A stretch of DNA of 5,830 nucleotides from Planctomycetota bacterium (GTDB taxonomy: Bacteria; Planctomycetota; Phycisphaerae; Sedimentisphaerales; Anaerobacaceae): assembly GCA_023135255.1 (NCBI GenBank), contig JAGLTN010000378.1, positions 1 through 5,830 on the forward strand. The letters run 5' to 3'. A model generated the notes under the pieces. That model was not told where the DNA came from and made no database searches. It was given only the letters and a program-made list of their open reading frames with translations. Both the position numbers and the translations under genes were made by a program. Shown one piece after another: positions 1 to 5,830 of the stretch. The number at the start of each line of letters is the position of its first letter. Within the stretch, counting starts at the first letter, position 1.

Positions 1-2497
1 GACCTCCGGTTGTGTCCCACTGATCATTTTCAGAACTCAGCAGTTTAGTAATCACTGTCTTGCCGGCAATAGCCTTATCAACCACAAATCTGCCTTTAGC
101 GTCTGTCTTAATTCGATAGTAACTTTTAAAGGCCCCATCAATACCTTTCTTAGTCGAAATACTCACCTCACAACCCACAGCCGCAGCCAATCCATCATAC
201 ACAACACCTTCAATCCTACCCCATTTCCGCAGATCAACTCTGCCTGTTTTCACTAAATCTTCACTTTCAATTTCACCGAAACCTTTTTCATGTACCGCAA
301 TGATCAAATACCTGTCAGGCTCAGCACCAAAACGAAATTTCCCTTCATCATCACTGAGACAGCCGCTGTTCCATACTTTATCTGAATTTTCGCCGTTAAA
401 AAAATGCAGATACTCTCCTTTGGATATCAGATAAACTTCTGTTGCCTTTGCAACACTGCCATCCGGCAAATAAACAACACCTGAAATGTCCTCCCCCTTT
501 TCCATTAAAAACTCAAGCTCCACATTTCCTTCTGTTGTCAGAATTTCTCTCGAAACTTCAGGCCTGTAGCCTTGCGATTGCACTTTTACAATAAAACTGT
601 AACCTGCCCAGAACGAGTCGTCCTTAAACCTTCCGTCAGCAGATTCTTCTTCCCTTTGATTGGTAGTCTGCCAGATTATTCTTTCATCCTCTCTCGAACG
701 GGTTCCATGTATAATAGTGAATTTCTTAACAGGCTCTTTCGTTTCCGCATTCTGAACTTTACCGAAAACTTTGATTTCAGGATGCATCTCAAACCGGTAC
801 TCTTCCTGGCCCACCATAACTTCCCTCTTGATACTTTGATAGCCATCTCTATAAGCTGAAATCGTCACCTGCTCATTGATCGGCAGATTGGGAAATAAAA
901 AACTTCCATCAGCATCTGTTTTTACCCCCTGATTGATCGAAGAATTACCTCGCCAATTGCTCAAATGAACAGTCGCATCATCAATGGCATTGCCGTTTTC
1001 ATCAACGACAATTCCCAAAAGCTCCCCTCCCGGCCCCAACACAAAATTAAACTCCTGATTATCCTCGGTTATAACAGCCTTATAACTAACCGGGCCGAAT
1101 CCTCCTGCTATCGCTGTCAAAATAACATTGCCCATGTCAACTTTATCAAATTCAAATCTGCCATTAATATCTGTTCGTGTCCTGTCTTCATTGACGCCAT
1201 GAATTGTCTGCTGTATCGCTGCATTTGATATCGGATTACCATTTTGATCAACGGCAAAACCAAAAATTTTAAAACCTTTCTTAAGAACCATAACCTCGCT
1301 CTTATCACGTAAAGGTCCGATTTCTCTATCAGCTAGGCCGTAACCGTACCCTGCATCTGCATAGTCCTTATGTATAACGTCAATTGCAAATCCGTTATAG
1401 CCGGTCTTGGAGATCATATCATCGTTAGGCATAATATCAATTTCCCATTTGCCCTGCTCATCAGTGATAGCTTCCTTTTTAATGACATTGACAACAGGTT
1501 CTTTGTCTAAAAGAGAAGGTACTACCAATTGAACTTTCGCATCTGCTACCGGTTCATTTTGCTCATTGACAACTGTTGCACCTATTGTTGTCCCTTTTGT
1601 CATTGAAATGGTATATTCTTTGGGAATATTCCGCACCTTGGAATATTTTCCCCACCGCATACGCATCCAGACCCGTTTGTCAGCCTCAACTTTGATATCA
1701 AAATCTTCAATATCGCCCTCACATAGCTCGATCAGGCAAAGACCGTTTGCGTCAGTTATATACTCCTTTTTAATGCGTTCCTTACTTTTGGCCTCTCTCA
1801 TTCGTACTTTTACGATAGCTTGCCCAATGCCGCTGCCGTCTTCTTCTGCTGTAATAAAAAGCCTTAATGCCGCAACATCGCTTTTGTCATTATTAATTCC
1901 GACCAGATTGCTGTCGTCAACTTTCAAATCCTTTTGATCGTTAAGCTTCCTGATTTTCCTCACTGCCGCAGCAAATACATTATCAGTATCATCACCCATA
2001 AATTCATTACTCATCAGCTGCAATTTTTCAATTGCCTGCTCACTGCCAAGCTCAGCCAAATAATTCGCACAGGCAGCTTTAATTTCCATCAAATCACTAT
2101 CTAACGCTCCAATTAGTCCCTGCACATCCCCGCAATTAAACATTGCTTCAATCTTTTTCAATTCCTCTGCCATCTTTGCCGCCAACTGTACCTGCTGCGA
2201 AACTTCACACTGCTGCACATTTTTCTCACAGATGGCAACCTGGTCATGTTTCTGCGGTGGTCTCATCTCAAAACGTGCAAAAGAGAAATATCCCGCAACC
2301 AAAATCCCAATAATTATCGCAGCAACGGAAAATCTTTTAATAAAATTCATCCGTTTATGCGTTTGAAGCTGTCGATCTTTTTTAGCTGCCAAATCAAAAG
2401 CCTTTAACGCTTTCGCCATGATCCCATCATCTACCGAATCGCTAATAGTAATCTCTGACCGGGAGAACAAGTTTTTAATTATATTTTCCAACCTCAT
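1..2497 (-). CDS. Single-pass membrane protein with HEAT-like segment and at least seven carboxypeptidase-regulatory-like repeats; candidate sigma-factor regulator (partial, C-terminus off window)
   Basis: Seen: an uninterrupted minus-strand frame of 832 codons runs from the ATG at 2497 to the left edge without a stop, so the C-terminus is missing. Residues 1-50 are charged and probably cytoplasmic; KRMNFIKR precedes a hydrophobic helix at about 56-75, which predicts N-in, C-out topology. Residues 120-165 resemble a HEAT-type helical pair (ALDSDLMEIKAACANYLAEL), preceded by a helical stretch. From about 211 onward a unit of 80-100 residues recurs. Each has a G-x-V/A-V strand near its start (except the first) and usually a T/S-D-x-x-G-x-F turn, at T248, T345, T442, T527, D621, S715 and T798. 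This is the signature of carboxypeptidase regulatory-like/Ig-fold domains. The start is fixed by a strong GAGGTGG ribosome site (2502-2508) and by the ATGA overlap with the sigma gene. Inferred: a sensor or anti-sigma-like partner of that sigma factor. No zinc-type anti-sigma motif (HxxxCxxC) is present in the N-terminus, so the role is unproven. A cell-surface structural protein is the alternative. Confidence 0.85.
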   Translation of the reverse strand, partial: MRLENIIKNLFSRSEITISDSVDDGIMAKALKAFDLAAKKDRQLQTHKRMNFIKRFSVAAIIIGILVAGYFSFARFEMRPPQKHDQVAICEKNVQQCEVSQQVQLAAKMAEELKKIEAMFNCGDVQGLIGALDSDLMEIKAACANYLAELGSEQAIEKLQLMSNEFMGDDTDNVFAAAVRKIRKLNDQKDLKVDDSNLVGINNDKSDVAALRLFITAEEDGSGIGQAIVKVRMREAKSKERIKKEYITDANGLCLIELCEGDIEDFDIKVEADKRVWMRMRWGKYSKVRNIPKEYTISMTKGTTIGATVVNEQNEPVADAKVQLVVPSLLDKEPVVNVIKKEAITDEQGKWEIDIMPNDDMISKTGYNGFAIDVIHKDYADAGYGYGLADREIGPLRDKSEVMVLKKGFKIFGFAVDQNGNPISNAAIQQTIHGVNEDRTRTDINGRFEFDKVDMGNVILTAIAGGFGPVSYKAVITEDNQEFNFVLGPGGELLGIVVDENGNAIDDATVHLSNWRGNSSINQGVKTDADGSFLFPNLPINEQVTISAYRDGYQSIKREVMVGQEEYRFEMHPEIKVFGKVQNAETKEPVKKFTIIHGTRSREDERIIWQTTNQREEESADGRFKDDSFWAGYSFIVKVQSQGYRPEVSREILTTEGNVELEFLMEKGEDISGVVYLPDGSVAKATEVYLISKGEYLHFFNGENSDKVWNSGCLSDDEGKFRFGAEPDRYLIIAVHEKGFGEIESEDLVKTGRVDLRKWGRIEGVVYDGLAAAVGCEVSISTKKGIDGAFKSYYRIKTDAKGRFVVDKAIAGKTVITKLLSSENDQWDTTGG

Positions 2498-3036
2498 TTT
2501 TCCACCTCGTGGCTAAATACTGATTGTAATTTTTTCATGCCGTAACGATACCGACCTCTTACGGTATTTGCAGAAATGCCTAACTCCACTGCGATCGCTT
2601 TAAATCTCAGGTTACTATAAATTCGCAAAGCGATAACCTCTCGTTGTTCATAAGGCAAAGATGCCAATGCCGAACTCAACTGCTCAAGCTGTTCATTTAA
2701 AATGATCTTATCGCAAGGGCCATCGCAATCTGATGTGATTGCGCAACTTTCACTCAACGCCGTCGTTTTTCTGCTGCTTTGTCTGATCCGATTACGAATC
2801 TGGTTTGCAACGCACGTTGATAAATATGCTTTCAAGCTGCCGGTTAGTTTAAAATCATAAAGTTTCTCTGCAAAACTAATAAAAACCTCGCAAACTACAT
2901 CCTCTGCCTCATCAACATTATGACAAAGAGCGATTGCCAAAATAAACAAGTGGTTACGATACTTTTTATAAATACTACCCAAAGCATCCCTACATCCCTG
3001 TTTGGCTCTTGCAACCAGTAATTTATCTTCCGTCAT
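2494..3036 (-). CDS. ECF-type RNA polymerase sigma factor (sigma-70 family)
   Basis: A 180-residue protein, normal length for an extracytoplasmic-function sigma factor, which directs RNA polymerase to a specific promoter set. Region 2 spans about residues 18-90: a helical stretch around YKKYRNHLF, the DEAEDVVCEVFISF core-binding/-10 segment, then SLKAYLSTCVANQIRNRIR. Region 4 spans about 116-172 with LPYEQREVIALRIY and a helix-turn-helix FKAIAVELGISANTVRGRYRYGMKKL at 145-170 that would read the -35 element. Regions 1.1 and 3 are absent, as expected for the class. The linker carries three cysteines (C98, C104, C108) of seven in total, which is unusual. The ATG at 3036 has AAGAGG eight bases upstream (3045-3050). 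Its TGA overlaps the ATG of the downstream membrane protein gene, indicating translational coupling. The class assignment is firm; the regulon and the exact ECF group cannot be read from the sequence. Confidence 0.95.
   Translation of the reverse strand: MTEDKLLVARAKQGCRDALGSIYKKYRNHLFILAIALCHNVDEAEDVVCEVFISFAEKLYDFKLTGSLKAYLSTCVANQIRNRIRQSSRKTTALSESCAITSDCDGPCDKIILNEQLEQLSSALASLPYEQREVIALRIYSNLRFKAIAVELGISANTVRGRYRYGMKKLQSVFSHEVEK
2502..2508 (-). promoter_or_regulatory. Strong ribosome binding site and ATGA start/stop overlap for the membrane protein gene
   Basis: Read on the minus strand, GAGGTGG lies four bases before the ATG at 2497, inside the last codons of the sigma gene. The start codon shares bases with the sigma TGA (ATGA at 2494-2497). 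This fixes the start and implies that ribosomes finishing the sigma factor can reinitiate on the next gene, keeping the two products in proportion. Confidence 0.85.
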
Positions 3037-3064
3037 CCAGCAAACCTCTTAATAGTAAATATTC

Positions 3065-3092
3065 ACTATATATAAAACACCGTAACTGGCAA
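3065..3092 (-). promoter_or_regulatory. Sigma-70-type promoter for the sigma factor/membrane protein operon
   Basis: On the minus strand TTGCCA (3087-3092) is followed after 16 bases by TATAGT (3065-3070), a good match to housekeeping -35 and -10 elements. The start point would be near 3058, giving a leader of about 22 bases before the ATG at 3036, with AAGAGG at 3045-3050. The -35 box overlaps an imperfect palindrome at 3087-3100. No obvious ECF-type -35 (GAAC-like) element was seen, so autoregulation is not evident. Predicted by eye only. Confidence 0.55.
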
Positions 3093-3100
3093 TATTGGCA

Positions 3101-3228
3101 TAAAAAATCTTATCTTTTTTATAAATTTACCATCGTTGTGCCCAAAATCAGCGTTTTTAGGAGAAAAAACGATTGAAATTAGAAAGGCGAGTTTTTTTTT
3201 GTATATAGGACCAAGAGCAAAAAGCAAT
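3101..3228. other. AT-rich intergenic spacer without a recognisable gene
   Basis: This lies between the sigma promoter and the phosphoesterase terminator. It is AT-rich, with a run of nine T at 3192-3200 and a 7-bp inverted repeat CGTTTTT/AAAAACG at 3152-3171 around a six-base loop. I see no open frame with a ribosome site and no RNA gene that I recognise. It probably only separates two transcription units. Confidence 0.5.
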
Positions 3229-3254
3229 AAGGGCGAACATCTGTGTTCGCCCTT
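3229..3254 (-). terminator. Hairpin terminator downstream of the phosphoesterase pair, probably bidirectional
   Basis: AAGGGCGAACA pairs perfectly with TGTTCGCCCTT around a four-base TCTG loop (11-bp stem). On the minus strand it begins about 20 bases after the TAG of the last phosphoesterase gene and is followed by TTGCTTTTTGC. On the plus strand the stem is followed by TTGTCTTTGTC. Both flanks are T-containing, so it may work in both directions. No plus-strand gene upstream needs it, so its main job is to end the minus-strand phosphoesterase transcript before the sigma operon. Confidence 0.8.
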
Positions 3255-3274
3255 TTGTCTTTGTCTGGTGTTTA

Positions 3275-4279
3275 CTATTTTGCCGCAGCGGCTTCGAGTT
3301 TCTTTCTCGCCATTACGTTCCAGCCTTCTTTGTTTCTATTGGCGAAGATCAGCTCATCGTCGGTAATATTCACCGCTGACCACTCGCCGCTTAAGCCTGC
3401 ACCGACGTTATAAATATCTATCCCTCTCCATTGGTACACCTTTGATCCGTGTATATGCCCATGGAAAATCGCAACAACGTTATAGTCCTTGATTATTTCG
3501 TAATAGACATCTTTATCACCTGCTCCCCAGGCATTTCCGCTGTGCTCATCCAAACCAAAATGGTGATAGATAACTACAGGCCGACCACTTTTGCCGACCT
3601 TAGCAACCAGGTCCTCCTTCAAAAAGTCGATCGACCCCTCAGCCTCACAAGGCCTACCGCCTTTAGGCCCAGGATAAAGATTCAAATTGATAAAGTGCAC
3701 ATCATCCCAGTCCCAGCTATAGTGGAACCCGTTTTTGGAAAGATTGGTTATCCCTTTTCTGCTCTTGTTTCTGATCTTTAGCCGATCCAGAGGATAATGA
3801 TCCTTACCGCTAAGCTCAGAATCATGATTGCCAAACCCTTCATAAACAGGGTATTTGAGCCTGCGCTCACCGGTTAACCCATAGTCACTTATAAAACCAT
3901 CCTCGCCTTGAACCCCGATCCACTCGTTTTGCAACCCATCTTCAGTAAGGTCGCCCGCAACCAGCACCCCGCGAGGCGTATTGATTTTTTTCCCTCCAAG
4001 CGATTTTGGATACAAGAGAGTAGCAGGCGCAGAGTTCATTTCGTCTATGGCTCTCTTATTGTTAGCTTCCTTGTTCTTTGCCTGGTTTCGCCCATAGTGA
4101 GTGTCCGCAAGAACGAAAAACGTCAAATCCATCCGGCCTTTCTTCGTGAGATCACTGGCCAAAAGGCATTCAGGCAAAAAAGCACCCGCAGTCAACCCAG
4201 CAGCTAAACCAGCTCCTCTGCGTAAAAAATCCCTTCGGGATATCCCTGTAATTTCAGATTGAGGCCTGCGTTCGTTCAT
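3275..4279 (-). CDS. Tat-exported calcineurin-like metallophosphoesterase, downstream copy
   Basis: A 334-residue protein of the calcineurin-like metallophosphoesterase superfamily, which hydrolyses phosphoester bonds with a two-metal centre. The expected motifs occur in order: D59-T-H61, G109-D110, G150-N-H-D153, H239/H240 in VVIYHHFG, and G274-H-I-H277. All metal-binding positions are present, so the enzyme is probably active; the substrate cannot be told. The N-terminus has a twin-arginine signal, SRRDFLRR (14-21), followed by a hydrophobic Ala/Gly/Leu-rich stretch to about residue 42, implying export of a folded, metal-loaded protein. The position matching the other copy's lipobox reads LPEC, a poor lipoprotein site, so this copy is probably soluble or only loosely attached. 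It lies 82 bases downstream of its paralog on the same strand and is likely co-transcribed with it. The ATG at 4279 has a weak AAGAAAG site (4288-4294) and places the Arg pair 14 residues in, as is normal. Confidence 0.92.
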   Translation of the reverse strand: MNERRPQSEITGISRRDFLRRGAGLAAGLTAGAFLPECLLASDLTKKGRMDLTFFVLADTHYGRNQAKNKEANNKRAIDEMNSAPATLLYPKSLGGKKINTPRGVLVAGDLTEDGLQNEWIGVQGEDGFISDYGLTGERRLKYPVYEGFGNHDSELSGKDHYPLDRLKIRNKSRKGITNLSKNGFHYSWDWDDVHFINLNLYPGPKGGRPCEAEGSIDFLKEDLVAKVGKSGRPVVIYHHFGLDEHSGNAWGAGDKDVYYEIIKDYNVVAIFHGHIHGSKVYQWRGIDIYNVGAGLSGEWSAVNITDDELIFANRNKEGWNVMARKKLEAAAAK

Positions 4280-4361
4280 AAACTATACTTTCTTATACTT
4301 AACTACAATATCATTTTCTTAACTTCACCCATACCTGCCCAGCTAAAAGCACGCTTTTTCG
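4280..4361 (-). other. Short spacer between the two phosphoesterase genes
   Basis: These 82 bases hold a small inverted repeat AAAAGC/GCTTTT (4345-4358) immediately after the stop of the upstream copy. It is too short and lacks a proper T-tract to be a convincing terminator. Next to the downstream start lies a leader (to 4302) resembling the one before the other copy. I see no convincing promoter here, which supports co-transcription. Confidence 0.45.
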
Positions 4362-5369
4362 CTACTTCGCTGCAACCGGTTCAAGAATCTTTCTTGCTGT
4401 TACGTTCCAGCCGTCTTTGTTTCTGCTGGCAAAGATCAGCTCATCGTCAGTAATATTCACCGCAGACCACTCGCCCTCCACACCCGCACCGACATCATAG
4501 ATATCTATGCCCCGCCATTGATAGACCTTTGGGTCATGCGTATGTCCATGGAAAATACCAATAACATTATAATCCTTGATAGTCTCGTAATAGATATCCC
4601 TGTCCTCGGCTTCCCACCATTTCTGGCTTCGCTCATCCAGACCAAAATGATGATAGATCACGATAGGCCTATTGCTTTTGCCAACCTTAGCGACCAGGTC
4701 TTCTTTCAAAAAGTCGACAGACCCTTCAGCCTCTGCCCATCTGTTGCCCTTAGGTCCGGGATACATATTCAAATTGATAAAGTGCACATTGTCCCAGTCC
4801 CAGCTGTAATGAAAACCGTTTTTTGAAAGATTGGTTATCCCAGGCCTGCTTTGATTCCTGACTTTAATCTGGTCTTTGGCGTAATGATCTTCGCCGCTAA
4901 GCTCGTAGTCGTGGTTGCCGAACCCTTCGTAAACAGGGTATTTGAATCTACAATTGCCGCTTATTCCGTAGTCGCTTGCAAACCCGTCTTTACCGTCAAC
5001 GCCGGAGAATTCCTTCTGCAAACCATAGTCGGTAAGGTCGCCGGCAACTAACACTGCGCGTGGTGTATTAATTTTTTTTCCTCCGAGCGATTTTGGGTAC
5101 GAAAAAATTGAAGGCGCAGAGTTCATTTCGTCGATGACGCTTTTATTGGTGGCTTCATTATCCTTGAGTTGATTACGCCCGTAATGGGTATCCCCGGTAA
5201 TGAAAAAAGTTACATCGGTGTGCTTTTCCCTCGTGAGATTACAGACCTGACAGCCTGGTAAGAAAGCAACTCCGGCTACTGCGGCGGTTAAGCCTGCCCC
5301 TCGGCGTAAAAAGGCTCTTCGGGATATCCCGTTAATTTCAGGTTGAAGTTTGAGACTGCGATTATTCAT
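4362..5369 (-). CDS. Tat-exported calcineurin-like metallophosphoesterase, upstream copy, possible lipoprotein
   Basis: A 335-residue paralog of the gene that follows it; the mature parts match at about 216 of 284 positions (hand count). The metal-centre motifs are complete: D60-T-H62, G110-D111, G151-N-H-D154, H240/H241 in IVIYHHFG, and G275-H-T-H278. The leader holds SRRAFLRR (16-23) and a hydrophobic stretch ending FLPGC, with Cys40 in a lipobox-like position. Strict lipobox rules disfavour Pro at -2, so lipid anchoring is possible but unsure. The role is hydrolysis of a phosphoester outside the cytoplasm; the substrate is unknown. It is the first gene of a likely two-gene transcript ending at the hairpin at 3229-3254. 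The ATG at 5369 is preceded by a purine-rich AGAAAGAG (5375-5382). The two proteins differ most in the signal region and in a loop just after the HHFGLDE motif. Confidence 0.92.
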   Translation of the reverse strand: MNNRSLKLQPEINGISRRAFLRRGAGLTAAVAGVAFLPGCQVCNLTREKHTDVTFFITGDTHYGRNQLKDNEATNKSVIDEMNSAPSIFSYPKSLGGKKINTPRAVLVAGDLTDYGLQKEFSGVDGKDGFASDYGISGNCRFKYPVYEGFGNHDYELSGEDHYAKDQIKVRNQSRPGITNLSKNGFHYSWDWDNVHFINLNMYPGPKGNRWAEAEGSVDFLKEDLVAKVGKSNRPIVIYHHFGLDERSQKWWEAEDRDIYYETIKDYNVIGIFHGHTHDPKVYQWRGIDIYDVGAGVEGEWSAVNITDDELIFASRNKDGWNVTARKILEPVAAK

Positions 5370-5561
5370 GAATTCTCTTTCTTTTACTTAAAAATAATAT
5401 AATGAACACGGAATAAAAACTCAGCGTAGATGTGATTATAGTAAATAAAAGAGAATTTTGCGAGAAAATTTGTGCCTTTGAAATTTGTATCTTACATTTT
5501 AGGAAAGTATGGGGCTGGATACCCCCAAAAGTGGGTTTTATAAATTTAAAGGAGAGCAGAA
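5370..5561. other. Divergent intergenic region between the phosphoesterases and the secreted-protein gene
   Basis: These 192 AT-rich bases must hold promoters in both directions. On the plus strand TATAAT occurs at 5398-5403 without a convincing -35, and TTGTGC is spaced 17 bases from TACATT at about 5471-5499. Near the plus-strand gene, GGGG (5511-5514), CCCCC (5522-5526) and GTGGG (5531-5535) can form alternative short hairpins in the leader. No RNA gene was recognised. Confidence 0.4.
5435..5440 (-). promoter_or_regulatory. Possible -10 element for the phosphoesterase pair
   Basis: A perfect TATAAT on the minus strand would give a start near 5428 and a leader of about 60 bases. The -35 region at 17 bases (TCGCAA) is poor. 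A second AT-rich candidate, TATATT at 5396-5401, lies nearer the gene, also without a good -35. One of these probably drives the two genes, but I cannot choose firmly. Confidence 0.3.
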
Positions 5562-5830
5562 ATGAAGATCAGGAAAAGTCTTATAATTATGGTTTTGTCA
5601 GTGTTGTTAACGACGCTGGCTGCCGACGCGTTTTCTGATGATGCCGTTGTGGTATATGATAAAGATAGCGTAAGCTATTATATTCTGCAGAACGGCGACA
5701 GTTATGCTATTGTAAAACGCTGCAGCAGTGCTGAATTGGAGGAAGGTGACAAGCTTATTTGTGACCTGCAATCTAAAGGCACAAAAGAGGCCTATAACTC
5801 AACTAAAAAGCAGAAAATGATTTTGAAGGT
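5562..5830 (+). CDS. Secreted protein of unknown function (partial, C-terminus off window)
   Basis: I do not recognise this gene. An ATG at 5562 follows AAAGGAGAGC (5548-5557), a strong ribosome site with good spacing, and opens a frame of 89 codons that leaves the window without a stop. The N-terminus is a clear Sec-type signal peptide: MKIRK, then a hydrophobic core (SLIIMVLSVLLTTLA), then ADA with likely cleavage after residue 23. The mature part visible is hydrophilic and looks beta-rich at first (VVVYDKDSVSYYILQ), then lysine-rich, with two cysteines (C54, C67) that could form a disulfide after export. No catalytic motif is visible. It is divergent from the phosphoesterase pair and could share regulatory DNA with it, but no functional link can be shown. 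Confidence 0.8.
   Translation, partial: MKIRKSLIIMVLSVLLTTLAADAFSDDAVVVYDKDSVSYYILQNGDSYAIVKRCSSAELEEGDKLICDLQSKGTKEAYNSTKKQKMILK

Larger units (their letters stand above)
3275..5391 (-). repeat. Tandem gene duplication including the 5' leader
   Basis: The units 3275-4302 and 4362-5391 are direct repeats. Coding similarity is high throughout, with identical nucleotide blocks such as the segment encoding VHFINLN. Similarity continues upstream of the start codons: minus-strand TTAAGTATAAGAAAG at 4288-4302 against TTAAGTAAAAGAAAG at 5377-5391. The duplicated segment therefore included the ribosome-site region. There are many substitutions but no frameshift in either copy, so both have been kept functional. 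Confidence 0.85.

Noticed and set aside
572..1937. Several plus-strand open frames (572-859, 965-1228, 1566-1937) and a minus-strand one at 1117-1308
   Set aside because: They lie wholly inside the long membrane-protein gene in other frames, lack ribosome sites and give low-complexity, domain-free proteins. The 832-codon frame with clear repeat motifs explains the region.
3152..3171. Inverted repeat CGTTTTT/AAAAACG as a second terminator
   Set aside because: The stem is only 7 bp and mostly A-T, no suitable T-tract follows in the needed direction, and the strong hairpin at 3229-3254 already ends the upstream transcript.
4345..4358. Inverted repeat AAAAGC/GCTTTT as a terminator between the phosphoesterase genes
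   Set aside because: It has a 6-bp, AT-rich stem with only a two-base loop and no T-run after it. Without a promoter for the second gene, read-through is more likely.
3136..4453. Plus-strand open frames at 3136-3366, 3449-3781, 3908-4207 and 4259-4453
   Set aside because: These are antisense shadows of the downstream phosphoesterase or of the 3' end of its paralog. Similar endings in two of them simply reflect the duplication of the real genes on the other strand. One also runs through the terminator hairpin.
4518..5051. Plus-strand open frames at 4518-4826 and 4851-5051
   Set aside because: Antisense shadows of the upstream phosphoesterase, whose complete motif set is on the minus strand.
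5432..5638. Plus-strand frame starting at 5432
   Set aside because: It has no ribosome site and overlaps in another frame the gene at 5562, which has both a strong ribosome site and a signal peptide.
1..5830. CRISPR array, insertion sequence, tRNA or phage attachment site
   Set aside because: No short regularly spaced repeats, transposase motifs, terminal inverted repeats or cloverleaf-like sequences were seen on either strand.

Overview
The window reads as a bacterial chromosome segment of moderate, slightly AT-leaning composition. It has four genes on the minus strand and one partial gene on the plus strand. An ECF sigma factor is coupled to a membrane protein carrying many carboxypeptidase-regulatory-like (Ig-like) repeats, and nearby lie Tat-exported phosphoesterases. 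That combination best fits the Planctomycetes/PVC group, possibly a Phycisphaerae-like lineage. This is inference from gene style only; no taxonomic marker is present.

Layout from right to left along the minus strand. At 5562-5830 (+) is the start of a secreted protein of unknown function, cut by the window edge. A divergent intergenic region (5370-5561) separates it from two tandem, clearly duplicated calcineurin-like metallophosphoesterases with twin-arginine signals (4362-5369 and 3275-4279). Their mature parts are about 76% identical by hand count. An 11-bp-stem terminator (3229-3254) closes this pair. After an AT-rich gap with a good sigma-70-type promoter (3065-3092) come an ECF sigma factor (2494-3036) and, overlapping it by ATGA, a long gene (1-2497). 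The long gene encodes a single-pass membrane protein with at least seven repeat domains and is open at the left edge.

Functionally there are two units. The left unit looks like a transmembrane signalling pair: a sigma factor plus a translationally coupled membrane protein. The membrane protein has a short cytoplasmic N-terminus and a very long outside part, so it could act as an anti-sigma factor or sensor without the classical zinc-binding anti-sigma motif. The right unit supplies two exported phosphoesterases, one with a possible lipoprotein cysteine and one without. Nothing in the sequence shows that the sigma factor controls the phosphoesterases. No rRNA, tRNA, CRISPR array, insertion sequence or integration site was seen.
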